Source: Yponomeuta sedellus (Eukaryota; Arthropoda; Insecta; Lepidoptera; Yponomeutidae). From it: 64,000 nt of DNA. Position numbers and translations under genes: made by a program. Positions 1 through 10,620 of the stretch are shown here, one piece after another (the first letter of the stretch is position 1; each line of letters starts with the position of its first letter). Location of the stretch: assembly GCA_934045075.1 (NCBI GenBank), contig OW203734.1, forward strand, positions 10,365,516-10,429,515, read 5' to 3'. A model generated the notes under the pieces. It was not told the origin of the DNA and made no database searches. It was given only the letters and a program-made list of their open reading frames with translations.

Positions 1-1589
1 AATCTAGGATGACCATTAGTAGCCAGCTAGAGCAGTGAATGCGTGGCGGTTTCGCGAGTTAATGTTCTGATAGAAAATCATGTTCCTAAATTTATCGAAA
101 CATGATTTTAACTCGAAACATTGTTTCTCAAGTCAATTTTCGTATTTTGCTTAAAAGTAACATACGGTCTTTACTGAAAAGTAACAGTCTAATTAGATAG
201 TATTTTTAATACTAATAATACAACCGTGACTTTCGAACCCAGAATTCAGCTTGTCGGGTCAAATGAGCTGCTGAATCTGTCGCGTTGGTATCGATGAAAA
301 CGCGTTGTAGGATAAATCAAATCAATTTATTTAAACTTAAAGAATTTACATTACGTTTGCTGAATGTCAATGTACAATGTAAATAAGCCGCTGCCTTCGG
401 GTCATAATGTAGTGGAGGAAAAAGCAGTCATCTTAAACCAAATACCAGTTGCCACCTGTACGTATACCTAATAAGACTACTTACCTAATAAACGCCTGTC
501 AGTTTTATTGTTGAAAGTAGTTTCAAGAATTTATCGGAGCGAAACCTGGTCGGACTTTTCCGATATAACAACACCCGTAAGTAAATCCGGATTAAAAGTC
601 TACAATTTATACTTGGTTAAAACCTAAATAACACTCTTTTATCGCCAATGTCCCAAAAACTAGAAAACAAAAACAATTTTGGCACAGAGGAAGATAGTGT
701 CCTAGAATGAAAATGGATTCTTAGTTTTGCGTTGGAGATAATTACAGTCACGAACCTAAGTCATGAGAATGCTATGGCTTACAGGAATAACTAAGGTTTA
801 ACCTTAGGTACCATTGAGTAACACTCTGTGTGCTGCTTTTATTATGAAAATCACGGCACTTGCTCGGTTCCACATGTACACACGAGTCAGCGTCGCTTTT
901 TCGACGAGGCCCATTGTCTGGGGTAGGCCGTGGGGTAAGCCTGCTGGCTTGGGGCTTATTTCACAAATTGTTGTGTAACCACCCCGTTACTGGAGGTGCT
1001 ATGCACTACTACTTAAAGTATAGGCGTTAAATTACGCACCCTATTTTCAACGTAATATTAGCCAGAACTTTAGTACTATTTAATTTTCTGAACTAAAACT
1101 GTCGTAAGTGCTACACGTTATTGAAGTAAGTTTATCAAGGTAAGTTTATCATACTATTCAAGTAACTTTATCCGGTTGGTACTGTAGCGATCTACATATT
1201 AAGATGCTTGATTAAATCAATACTTTTTTCAACAATATCTTTTTTATTATCTTCTTTCACTGAAACCCTAGCCTAGCTGCGGGTCCCCTAAACAAGACGT
1301 AGCGACTAATATAAATAACATATAAGGAGACAATGTTTTATTTTAGTTATAAATAACTTTGTATCCATTATATTAACCACGATTGAATTTCTTAACGATG
1401 CGGCATCCACTTTAACACGTAGCTTTGATATAACTCAAGCACGACTGTCGAACACGATTGTACGAATGGCTTCAACGGTGATAATAGCGGCGTGCTGGCT
1501 GCACAGTCGCATCGCTTTCAAATAGTTAGTGTGATAGGGCTCGTACATGCAACAAAAGGTTCACCACCCTTTGAACCGACAACCGTTAG
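1..1589. other. Unassigned AT-rich sequence
   Basis: I see no long reading frame, RNA gene or recognised repeat here. It looks like ordinary intergenic or intronic insect DNA. Confidence 0.5.
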
Positions 1590-1783
1590 AGTAAACGTGT
1601 CCTTGAGTGGAGACCGCGACTCGGCAAACGTAGTGTAGGACGCCCTCCGACTAGGTGGGATGACGATCTGCGAAAAACTGCAGGCAGATGCTGGATGCGG
1701 CAAGCTGAAGACAGGGCGCTATGGCGCTCATTAGGGGAGGCTATGTCCAGCAGTGGACTAGTATAGCCTGACGACGACGACCC
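1590..1783 (+). pseudogene. RTE-type LINE, C-terminal coding end and 3' tail
   Basis: Translating the plus strand from about 1606 gives WRPRLGKRSVGRPPTRW, then WMRQAEDRALWRSLGEA, and a stop after the tail motif gtccagcagtggactagta. This is the usual C-terminus of RTE-clade LINE ORF2 proteins in Lepidoptera, and it ends in a (gac)n tail. Only the extreme 3' end is present, as expected of a 5'-truncated LINE copy, and no reverse transcriptase domain remains. The same tail is found at 8243, 13030 (minus) and 55186. The family call rests on recognising the protein end. Confidence 0.75.
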
Positions 1784-3374
1784 TTTGTACCAGTTTAAAC
1801 TGCATTACGGCAGGGTATCATGTCTCTAATAAAAACTATTTTCAGTTAAAAGTTAAATGTTCTACGCCATTGCCTAATACACCCCGTGCAACAGTGGACA
1901 GTGAATCTACAATATGAACAAAGTAATCTAATTAAGCAAATTATACCGTTTAAAGAGTATTTTTTGATACTTTTTAATGACTCGCGGTGCTCATATATTT
2001 TTTTTAATTTCATTCAGCTTTTCTAAATATGGACACGAAGAATATGGGAAGCTACGATTGATTGAACTATTTAACAAAAAATCAGCCAATAGTGAGTCAA
2101 AATCCAGTTAAGGGTCCTGAATTAAATAAAAAGATTCATTTTGCTTAATAACTGAGACAAATATACAGCAAAATTTAGTTGTGTAAGGATTTGCCCATTT
2201 TTTTTCTGGAGTCTACAATAAAAACCTCTGATCTAATCTAGTGTTATAATTATATTAAGTGGTTATAGACCTATGCCCAGAAGTGGACGTAGGTGGGCTG
2301 TGATGAAATATTTCAACTCAATTTCAAATGAAAAATAATACAGAAAGCAGGTAATAATGTACATTAGACATTAAAACATTGAGGGTCTTTTAACTTTTTA
2401 TTGTGTGATAGTAAAATACCCTCGGTGCGTGAACAGTCGAACTAACGTAATGTGCATTTTATCTCCTTGAAATCTGCTTGAGGGACGTAAATGTTCAATC
2501 ACTACTAAGTAGCCACTAGTAGAGCTGGGCTGTATTCTGAAAGTACTGTTATTTATGCTTAAGTATGAAATTAAAAGTAACAGTTATCAGTATCACTAGT
2601 ATCTGTAATCAACATACTCATCATGCTTCATACTTGTACCGCCTTTCATGTTCTAACTTATACCAAAAAGATGTGCACTTAGTCCAATTCATATTAAAAG
2701 TTTGTCGTTCAAACATTATTAGCATCATTAATGTCAAGATAAATTTTTGTGAATAGTTTCTCGCTCTAACCTTTTGTGGAGTCAAACACCAGAAAGAGAT
2801 GGGCCGAGTACGTTCCAATATTATTTTCACATTGGTATTAATAATGTTGCTATTCTATTCCCTAAATTTGTAACGTTGAAACGATATCCTTGTCGTAGTA
2901 ATTGTGTTGTGTAGAAGTTATTATTGTACATTTATATGTACATTTTAGGCTTTATCCATACCAAGTTGCTATGCGCCATGACCAGCGTTATGAAAATAAC
3001 AGCCGGTTATATTTAACAGGTATAGGGTACGATGATTTTCTAACAACGAGAACGATTCAACTTAGTATCAATGTTTGTCTTGTAAGAGCCACCTCTGGCC
3101 ACTAGTAAACACTGGTCAAGTGTTCGAGTACCGCGTTAGTATGCGGCGGGGGCCGCGGCGTGATTTCTTTAGCAAACCACTCACGTAGAGTGCCGCCTGC
3201 ACCTGACCGCAAGGTAGTGTAGTATAGAAGGGTGTCCTGATGTCAAATTAGTTTCCAATCAATGTTCATGTTACAAGCAATATATTAAACTGCCAAAGTT
3301 CAGTGACACTTAATAGCGAAATCGTGACGTGGCTCTGTAAACTGTCGACTACAATTAAAAGTTGTTGTATACCA
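1784..3374. other. Unassigned sequence
   Basis: AT-rich sequence with only short frames (60-70 codons) that resemble no family I know. Nothing else is supported. Confidence 0.5.
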
Positions 3375-3600
3375 GGTCCCTTATCGCTCGTAGCCCCGGC
3401 TGCCTGAGTGATCTTAAACAATCACGAAGGTTAAGCAACACAGGGCGCGTTCTAAGGTATATCCGCACTGCTGGGGCACGGGTCTCTTCCTGAATCGCAG
3501 GAAAGTTAAGCAATACCCCACCACGGGGGCCAAGTCCGGGTTGTAGAATAGTAAGACAATGGCAGGCTTTACTGTCTTACAATCAAGGTAAATAACTACT
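3375..3600. mobile_element. SINE-B (5S-derived), plus head joined to minus tail
   Basis: Positions 3385-3452 are a plus-strand 5S-like head (ccccggctgcctgagtgatc, then gttaagcaacacagggcgcg). From about 3465 the sequence switches to the minus-strand SINE-B tail (ctgctggggcacgggtctct, then ccaccacgggggccaagtcc). The body between head and tail is missing and the two parts face each other. Either two copies are joined or one copy is rearranged. Confidence 0.7.
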
Positions 3601-4480
3601 TTTATTATTTAGTCAGTAAACCAATTTGCCGGTGTGGCTGATGTAAAGGGTCTCTGGTTCAGCGTACACTGGAGAGATAGACCACTCTAGCGCTGGCCTT
3701 ACGTCAATATCCGGCAGTGCGCAGTCGTGCAGCACGAAAAGATTAATAAATTGACAGTAATTGGATTCTTAAATGTGAGAATAAATATAAATTCATTGGT
3801 GATAGCATCATGTGTGTTCATTAATTATGGCAAATCCTTTCACCACGAGAGCTTGCCATCGACGACCGGTGTGGCTGATGTAAAAAAAATCGATATTAAA
3901 GTAAAATCTAAACTAAAACATTATTCCTAGGTTTGTTATTGTATACTTACGACCATAAAAGTGTACTATAACATAGTTCTGATGATTTCTCACCGATAAA
4001 TAACTGTAACGACAACATCTACTTTCTTATATTTGATACAGCCTTTGCCGACTGTTGTATGAATAAAATGTTGTACAGCCGCCTGTAAACATGTTAGAAC
4101 TTTGTCACATTAACCTCTTCTAGCCTCATGCATGAGAAATTGACTATTTTGTCTTTGACTAGGTACTGAGGTGGATACATGTTAGTGCTCGTGACTGCAC
4201 ACAACCATCCATTGCAGCATCAAATTCAGACGTTACGCGTTATTAGTTTGAGAGTGCTACGTTTGAAGATGCTACGACGCTACGCGCTACGAACGCTACG
4301 CCGCCGCCGTAGCACACCATGTAGCATTATGTAGATATTCATTTATTTTCTCCGGAGAGTTTCCTGATGTACAAGTCGTTCTGAATTAAATTTATTCTAA
4401 TTTGGGTGTACTATCCTAGTGATATTATATATGTGAAATTTGTGAAGTTCAATAATCGAAGAATGTTTCGATTATGAACC
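3601..4480. other. Unassigned; short direct repeat and a gctacg-rich patch
   Basis: The motif ccggtgtggctgatgtaaa occurs at about 3630 and again at about 3866. A patch at 4257-4316 repeats variants of gctacg. No gene is recognised. Confidence 0.4.
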
Positions 4481-4484
4481 GTTT

Positions 4485-4690
4485 TTCTCCCCACTGCTGA
4501 GCCACGGGTCACTTCCTGCATCGCTGGATTGTTATGCCATACTCTACCACGGGGACCAAGTCTGGGTTGGTGGAGAATTGCAAGACAGTGGCGGGCCTTA
4601 CTGTCACAAGTTATCAAGCCGCCCATTATGCCTCTGACATGACTTAACGACTGCCATTACATGACAGTCGGCACTAACGGCTTTACATTG
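4485..4690 (-). mobile_element. SINE-B (5S-derived), 5'-truncated, minus
   Basis: The minus strand carries the SINE-B body and tail: rc of ccccactgctgagccacggg, ccaccaacccagacttggtc-like, and the gacagt...tcaagccgcccat segment. The 5S-like head is absent. It is diverged from the better copies at 39913 and 56960. Confidence 0.75.
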
Positions 4691-5009
4691 TTTAGATGTT
4701 TAGACGTTGAAGATGTTTAGGTGTGTGTTACTCAATCACGCAATAATGACTGAAAGTATTTACAAAAAGCATCTGAATTGAGACATAAGATACTTGATAT
4801 CTCGGTAATGCGTTCCCGTGGGATGATTTATAACGCGGGCGTAGACGCGGGTTAAAATAAAAACGTGGTGGCGACGATTAACCTCTGTTATACCTCTGAA
4901 GTTGGTGTACTGAACTTGGTGGGCGTGCAAATAAATACTTACGTAACGATCTGTCACGGTATTTGCTGAGAAATTTGATGAGACATCACTACAGTTAAGT
5001 TTTTATTAA
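4691..5009. other. Unassigned sequence
   Basis: No recognised gene or repeat. Confidence 0.4.
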
Positions 5010-5175
5010 TTACTAGCCGACCCAGCAAACTTCGTACCGCCTAACAGTCTATAAATTTTTTTCTAAATTTTTCTCTCTATTCTAAGAAAATAATTAGCAA
5101 TATCGGTTCAGCTGCTCTCGAGATTTACGCTTACCAACACATGCAGCGATACATTTTTATATTATAGATATCCTA
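5010..5175 (-). mobile_element. Helitron-like end or related dispersed repeat, minus
   Basis: Read on the minus strand, this runs from tataaaaatgtatcgctgca through a cggctgaaccg-type segment to ggcggtacgaagtttgctgg and ends in GGCTAGT. I recognise this as a common lepidopteran repeat. The CTAGT terminus fits the CTRRT end of Helitron-like elements, but no Rep/helicase coding is present. Confidence 0.5.
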
Positions 5176-6266
5176 AGCGAAATTTTCAATTCAGAAACTA
5201 GCCTATAGCGCGATAATAGTAAAATAAAAATTATCTTCCAAACAAGACCATCTACGTTTTGTTATTCGTTTCGTAACGCTTCTCTACCGATGTATACTGT
5301 CTTCGCAGTACACACTAAGGTGACACTGTAGGATACAAGGTGTGAATGATCGATGATGGAGTGTTTCGGGGTTTTTGAACAGTAGCATTTTGGGGGCTCC
5401 AAGTTATCTCTGTCAGTTAGTTGCATTATAGTTAGTTTCACAGACAAGGTAGGTGAAGACAAAAAGTCAAAGACCTTTTGTAAAGCAAGGAAGAGAAAAT
5501 GTAGCTTTCTTGCATCCATTACAGTTTCATTAGGTAAGATTATAATTTGTAATTAAATAGTTCAGTCGTAAAATATAGTCGTAAGAGTCATTTAAGAGGG
5601 CGTGTCACAACGGGAGTGTCATACAAAATCCACGTATGAAACTTCACTAATATGTTAACGGTATCGAAATGCAGGGTATCCAAATGCGCATGACTTGCAA
5701 ACCAAAGTCATCAAAGGATTTTGTCCATTTTGGGCTATATGTGGACAGAATGTAAGAGAAAAATCGAAATAACCCCTGATTATAATTAATTTCAAAACGA
5801 ATATTTTGCTTATCTCGTTGTATCAATCGACATTTTTAACAGTTACAAACTAATAAGAATTTTATCTGAAATCCAGTCTTTATTCTGTCAACCAGCCTTG
5901 ATTTTTATTTTGGTGTTGCAATTTAAAGAATTTAATTAGTCACAAATTGCACAGAAAACAATTTGGAGTCTTTAATGCAACGCGTTTTAGTATTATCTGG
6001 GTAAAAAATAATGCACACTAATGCAACGGCATGACAATACTTGCTAGATGTGTCGTATTCAATTATTGGTGTGATAAAATGATTAAAATAAATAATCTGG
6101 ATTTGAGGGTAAACTATTTATTTATGGCAACACTAGACAAAAAAAATGTTTGAATTGTCATTGTCACCGGCTAAAACAAACAAAACGATTCATTCATTAA
6201 TTTTTTTTGCTGTTCCTTTGCTTCTCGTAAATATTGTTTGTTTTATTACTACTTTGGCTTGTTAAA
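5176..6266. other. Unassigned sequence
   Basis: AT-rich DNA without recognised features. The 85-codon minus frame at 5262-5519 has no recognisable motif. Confidence 0.4.
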
Positions 6267-6392
6267 ATGGATGTTTCGTTTATTGATGACCCCGGCTCAA
6301 CTACGGATTTTGTACCGGACTTACTTTGTGGTACTTACCAAATAAAGCAAGCAAATCATAGGACACTTTGCAGCAAAAAACTCGCAATGCAG
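6267..6392 (+). other. Possible first exon, 42 codons (uncertain)
   Basis: An ATG in a good context (ttaaaATGg) opens 42 codons with no stop, ending at CAG|GTATAT, which fits a splice donor in phase 0. The peptide begins MDVSFIDDPGSTTDFVPDLL, an acidic and compositionally protein-like sequence that I do not recognise. A weak acceptor (ttcacgtttag) lies about 95 bases downstream, but the frame after it stops within 12 codons. It could be a real first exon, the remains of a transposon frame, or chance. Confidence 0.25.
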
Positions 6393-6965
6393 GTATATTG
6401 ATGCAAATTAATTACTTTAATAGAGTTCTTACTAACTCATACTACAAAACCTACTACTTAGTTTTAATTCAATTGACTGTTCACGTTTAGCCAAATCGCC
6501 CATACAAAGTGGACAAAGTCCTTTGAACCCTCTAATAGAATGCATCTTGGATATGAGGAAAAAGCGCTTTACCTATGCGCTATCACAGCATTAGCTGATT
6601 GTGTATTAGTAAAACATTTCAATATCCGAAGTTGTTAAGAATTCTATTTTAGAAAAACATCGTAATTGGGCCCTTCACCGCTCCTTCAATAAGACAATGT
6701 GCGTAGCTGAAAATGAAGTAATTAATTTAATTAAACTTAGCAAATGTACTTTTTAATTAAAGAGATCGAAACCCTCGTTAAATCTCGAAGCGAAGTTTTT
6801 GATAATTTATTCGAGACTCTCGATATTGCTACAGATTAAGTGCACTTATCTTTGAGTTTCAAATGAGGGCTGCGCTCTTAAAAAGACTCCTTTTTTGAAA
6901 GACTACTTATGTTATGAAAGACAAACAAACAAGACAAACAGATTCTAATATTGGTGATGAAGATG
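6393..6965. other. Unassigned sequence
   Basis: Short protein-like stretches with stops around 6530-6720 may be decayed coding sequence following 6267-6392, but no family is recognised. Confidence 0.3.
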
Positions 6966-7331
6966 ATATCAACCCTTTGTATGTCCCCACTGCTGGGGCA
7001 CGGGTCTCTTTGTGTATTGCAGGAAGGTTAGGCCATACTCCACCACGGGGGCCAAGTCCAGGTTGGTGGAGGATTGTAAGGTAGTGACGGGCCTTAGTAA
7101 CAGAAGTTCACAAGCCATGCACAAGGACACTGACATGGCTTAACGACTGCCATTACATGACAGCCGGCAACAACGGCTTAATGAGCCTTGCTAAGCAGGA
7201 AGCGCTCGGAAAAATGGCACTAGGGGTTTTCACGGGATGGTTACGTATCCAGTACGTGACTGCGACTGTTGTTGCTTGACTCAAGTGATTAATTCCAATC
7301 ACTCGGTTCTACTAGGCCACGAGCGCTTCAT
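6966..7331 (-). mobile_element. SINE-B (5S-derived), near full length, minus
   Basis: From the right, the minus strand gives the 5S-like head (gaagcgctcgtggcctagta, gattggaattaatcacttga), the body (aagccgttgttgccggctgt, gacagt...gcccgt) and the tail (gtgccccagcagtggggaca, then aagggttgatatc). Pol III 5S-type internal promoter elements are the expected driver of such a SINE. The copy is diverged by scattered substitutions. A gatgatgaagatgatatc stretch at its left edge resembles the tail. Confidence 0.85.
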
Positions 7332-7924
7332 AAACAATTCAACATGAGCAAAAAATATTCTATTTTCATAACAGTGACCGTCGCCGCCGTTATTACAAAT
7401 TCGCAATTTGTTGTTTCGAGGCAAAATAAACTTATTCAACATTGAGAAAGAGGATTTTTCAACCATTGTTGTGAATTTTAGAAGGAATCATTTACAGTTC
7501 ACTGAAAATTCGCTAACTGTGAAGGAAAACATCGGGGAGAAACCTGAATGTCTGATGATTTACACAAGGACTTAAAATGGTCGCAAAGCGAAAAGGAAAG
7601 AAAAATCTTTACGATGTTTATTCAACGTAACTCTATCGAATAGATAGACCCCCTAGGCGAAGTGAAAGTCGATGCCGTTCAATCATATTATATTTACTTG
7701 GAAAGTCTTTTGAACTAGTTCTAGTAAACAAATTAAAAACTTATAGGGCTGCAATATTATTAAGAGATGTTTCTTTGAAAAGTTTGCGATTACCTCAGAT
7801 CGATGGTACTTAATTAATTACAGACATTGTGCTGTAGAAAAACGAACACAATTCAATTGATTTCTCCTTTTAGCATGTTATTTTTTCTTTACTTAATAAA
7901 TATAATTATAACTAAAGTAAATGT
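7332..7924. other. Unassigned sequence
   Basis: No recognised features. Confidence 0.4.
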
Positions 7925-8165
7925 AAATTAATAAATAACATAACATAACATTCACATACAGGCACATCCATTGCTTTTGGCCCCACACTAAGATTTACCC
8001 TGTGTCGTGGGAACCAGAAACAACGACATCACAACATGTAAACGTCCAAGACCTGGGTTTATTTTGTCCCCAGTCGGGGTTCAAGCCCGGGCACTTTTGC
8101 ATGAACCTGGAACCTCTTGCATGGTAGGTAGATGTGCTACCGCTGCGCCACAGAAGTCGTCTGTT
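7925..8165 (-). mobile_element. SINE-C, tRNA-Gly-like head, minus
   Basis: The minus strand starts with a tRNA-like head (tctgtggcgcagcggtagca: A box) and a loop around CTACCAT, which would give a Gly anticodon. The B box lies in the gggcttgaaccccgac segment. It continues through a body with gtttctggttcccacgacac and ends in a pentanucleotide tail of the (TTATG)n type, seen here as aacataacataacat at 7937-7951. Related copies lie at 54580-54700 (minus) and 61830-62010 (plus). Confidence 0.75.
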
Positions 8166-8239
8166 AATGTTAAATAACTGTTTTGTGATGGATTACATAT
8201 TTTTGTCGATTGAGCGACCTTTCGCTTTGCATCAATCTA

Positions 8240-8530
8240 TCAGCCTGAACTAGTCCACTGCTGGACATAAGCCACCCCTAAGGCACGCTACTTAATTCTA
8301 CCCTCGGCTATCCTTTTCCAGCCATTGCCAGCAATAAGATCTATCTCAGGTTGCCGCTTCAGCGAGTCGGTGAGCATCCTACGTTTGCCAGTTCGTGCTC
8401 TCCATTCGAGAACCTTTAAACCCCATCGACCATCGGTTTTTCGATATATGTGACCATACCACTGCCAATTCAGCTCGCTAATCTTGCAGGCAGGTAGAGC
8501 TTTTCATTGATGCCATCAATATAATCAGAT
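8240..8530 (-). pseudogene. RTE-type LINE, C-terminal end, minus
   Basis: The minus strand encodes WQWYGHIYRKTDGRWG, then VLEWRARTGKRR, and after one stop ALGVAYVQQWTSSG, followed by the tail gtccagcagtggactagttc. This is the conserved C-terminal block of RTE ORF2, with an in-frame stop and substitutions. It is a dead 5'-truncated copy. Confidence 0.8.
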
Positions 8531-8552
8531 GGCTAGCCAGTGACTTTATTGC

Positions 8553-8650
8553 ACGACCCGGACTTAGCCTCCGTGGTGAAGTATGGCCTAACCTACCCGC
8601 GATGCAGGAGGAGACTCGTGCCCCAGTAGTGGCGACATACAAGGGTTAAT
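8553..8650 (+). mobile_element. SINE-B tail fragment, plus
   Basis: Only the last part of SINE-B is present: gacccggacttagcctccgt, gatgcaggaggagactcgtg and ccccagtagtggcgacatac, then aagggttaat. Confidence 0.75.
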
Positions 8651-8859
8651 ATTGAAGCAAAATATGAGATCATCATGTATTTTAAATCTCAACAACCTCG
8701 TATTCCCCTTGTTCCGTTTTCAGACTCTTTATAACATTGTGGACAAGTCAAATACCCTTGTTATATTCCATGACAATTTTTCGACTTAGAGCCGACTTAG
8801 ATACCTTGCTGCAGCCACGTATGGACCGATCAATTTTTAAATTATAATTTCTTATTTGC

Positions 8860-9057
8860 AATTAAGTTTAAAAAAAACCTATTTAGAGGCTAAAAATTCC
8901 ACCCATGCCGGGATTCGAACCCGCGACCTCTGGCTATCCGTGCAGAGCAGCGGATTTGAATCCCGGCATGGGTGGAATTTTTAGCCTCTAAATAGGTTTT
9001 TAAAATTATTCTTAGCGCGGGTTAGTGCATTAAAAAATAATATAGGTAATTAAGTTT
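8860..9057. mobile_element. SINE-A foldback with target duplication
   Basis: A minus-strand tRNA-like half plus tail (arm about 8874-8920) is followed by its inverted copy (about 8953-9001). The plus strand then runs on into the 3' tail (ttagcgcgggttagtgcatt). The whole structure lies between two copies of aattaagttt (8860-8869 and 9048-9057), so it was inserted as one unit. The spacer keeps the anticodon-stem region. Confidence 0.8.
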
Positions 9058-9835
9058 TAGTATTTTATATTTTAAAGATATATATTTTTAATAATTTAGT
9101 ATGTACCTATGCGATCTACTTGCGAATGCTGTTGTATGCCTATTAGTAAGGCCCAGATCAGGCCCGAAATTATTTGTTTTGTTGTAATTGATTTTTATCA
9201 GTGTGCTGTTGATGTGTCTATTATCAATTAATAAATAATAGAATATTTTATCGTCTTAAATTGTTACTATCTCTTCTGCCCCGGCAAAACTTCTATATCT
9301 AGTGTTCAAAAAGCATAGCTCAGATTCGGTAACGGGAACGCCCTCTGCCGTCCCCCAAAAATTGAATTAGCAGCGAGACTATTTCAATTTAAAAGCTATA
9401 CCTAATTTCACTCCCCTGGAGTCTGCTTGATGCAATCGGAACTGTAGATATAGGCTACCGTAAAAGCATAATATAGTCTGCTACCCTCTATGATAAACTG
9501 ATTGGTTGTAAGATTAGCAGCCTTATTTACAGAAACACCTTTTCTTAAAACACTCCAAGAACGGTCACTAAAATATTTTGTGGTGAAAATGTAGCCTGTA
9601 TTTATGGTTAGTAGGCCCGTGCCTCAAAATAACGAACCACATATTAAAATGAAATGCCTCTAGGAGTGTTTTTAAATAGAATTGTGTTTATATAAATAGG
9701 CCGGAAAACTTGTCGTAAAAAAGTGTTGTATCGTCCTTGAAGTCTATATAATATTAAAAAAATGCGGACTTACCAAAAAAAATCGGTTAGAGTTAATACA
9801 AATAATATAGTATGAAAGGAATGTTTTTGGTTGAA
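9058..9835. other. Unassigned sequence
   Basis: No recognised gene. AT-rich sequence with runs of A/T. Confidence 0.4.
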
Positions 9836-10620
9836 TTTAAATTTGTAGGGTTCCGTACCCAAAGGGTGCTAAAAGGGACTTCTTCACTCTGCCTTTGCAT
9901 TTTAACTGTCCGTCCAACCTTTAAATGCATAGAAATTCAAAATTTTTGTAAAGTATTAATTTTCACAATATAAACAATAATAAAAAATAAGCCCCTCCTC
10001 ACCCTTGTTGTCTCCATACAACACTTTTTTTTTAAAACCTATTTAGAGGCTACAAATTCCACCCATGCCGGGATTCGAACCCGCGACCTCTGGCTATCCG
10101 TGCCAGCGCTCTTTCTAACTGAGCTAATGGGCGACTCACCGGCATCAGTCAAATTTCGAACTTCTTTACAATATTCTCTGTATTACGTTCAGGCAGCGAC
10201 ATCTGGCTGAAGTAATTCCCCGAGTATCTACATTGCAGTTAGGTTTTACATCGGAATGATATCGCTGTAATCACATGATTATATTATTTTTAACGCACTA
10301 ACCCGTGCTAAGGACAATTTTAAAAACCTATTTAGAGACTAAAATTATTTTTTTGTTTATGCTCTATGTTGTGAAAACGGTTATATATATAGGCATCAAT
10401 CATGGCGTGATTGGGCAAGTTACTATAATTCGGTAAACGGCAAACGACAAAATGGCCGAGCGCTAGTCAGACTCATTAAATACTTTAATAAGTTTGACCA
10501 GCGCTGCACTATCAACTTAAATCGATATAAATAAGTTCTACTAACGGACGCGATATTGCGTTACTGATACGGAACTCTCGGTGCGTGATTCCGACTCGCA
10601 CTTGGCCAAGATTTTAAACG
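9836..10620 (-). mobile_element. Repeat-E ('gggttccgtac' family), split by a SINE-A
   Basis: The left end has agggttccgtacccaaaggg, and the right end, read on the minus strand, is ggccaagtgcgagtcggaat followed by cgcaccgagagttccgta. These are the two ends of the repeat seen complete at 55624-56146. The interior is interrupted at about 10034-10346 by a SINE-A. I see no coding capacity, and the class of this common lepidopteran repeat is not certain. Confidence 0.65.
10034..10346 (-). mobile_element. SINE-A, full circle, minus
   Basis: Starts at aaaacctatttagaggct, runs back through the tRNA-like head (B box rc ggattcgaacccgcgacctc; A box rc ctgagctaatgggcgactca) and the body with ctctgtattacgttcaggca, then the tail rc, and reaches aaaaacctatttagagact again. 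The repeated point is 289 bases on. The copy therefore covers one complete turn of the unit plus a few bases, as expected from a tandem or circular template. Confidence 0.8.

Noticed and set aside
3628..3886. A target duplication (ccggtgtggctgatgtaaa twice)
   Set aside because: The interval holds no recognisable element, so the pair is only recorded as a short direct repeat.
4257..4316. A regulatory tandem motif (gctacg repeats)
   Set aside because: Irregular, short and without context; treated as local low complexity.
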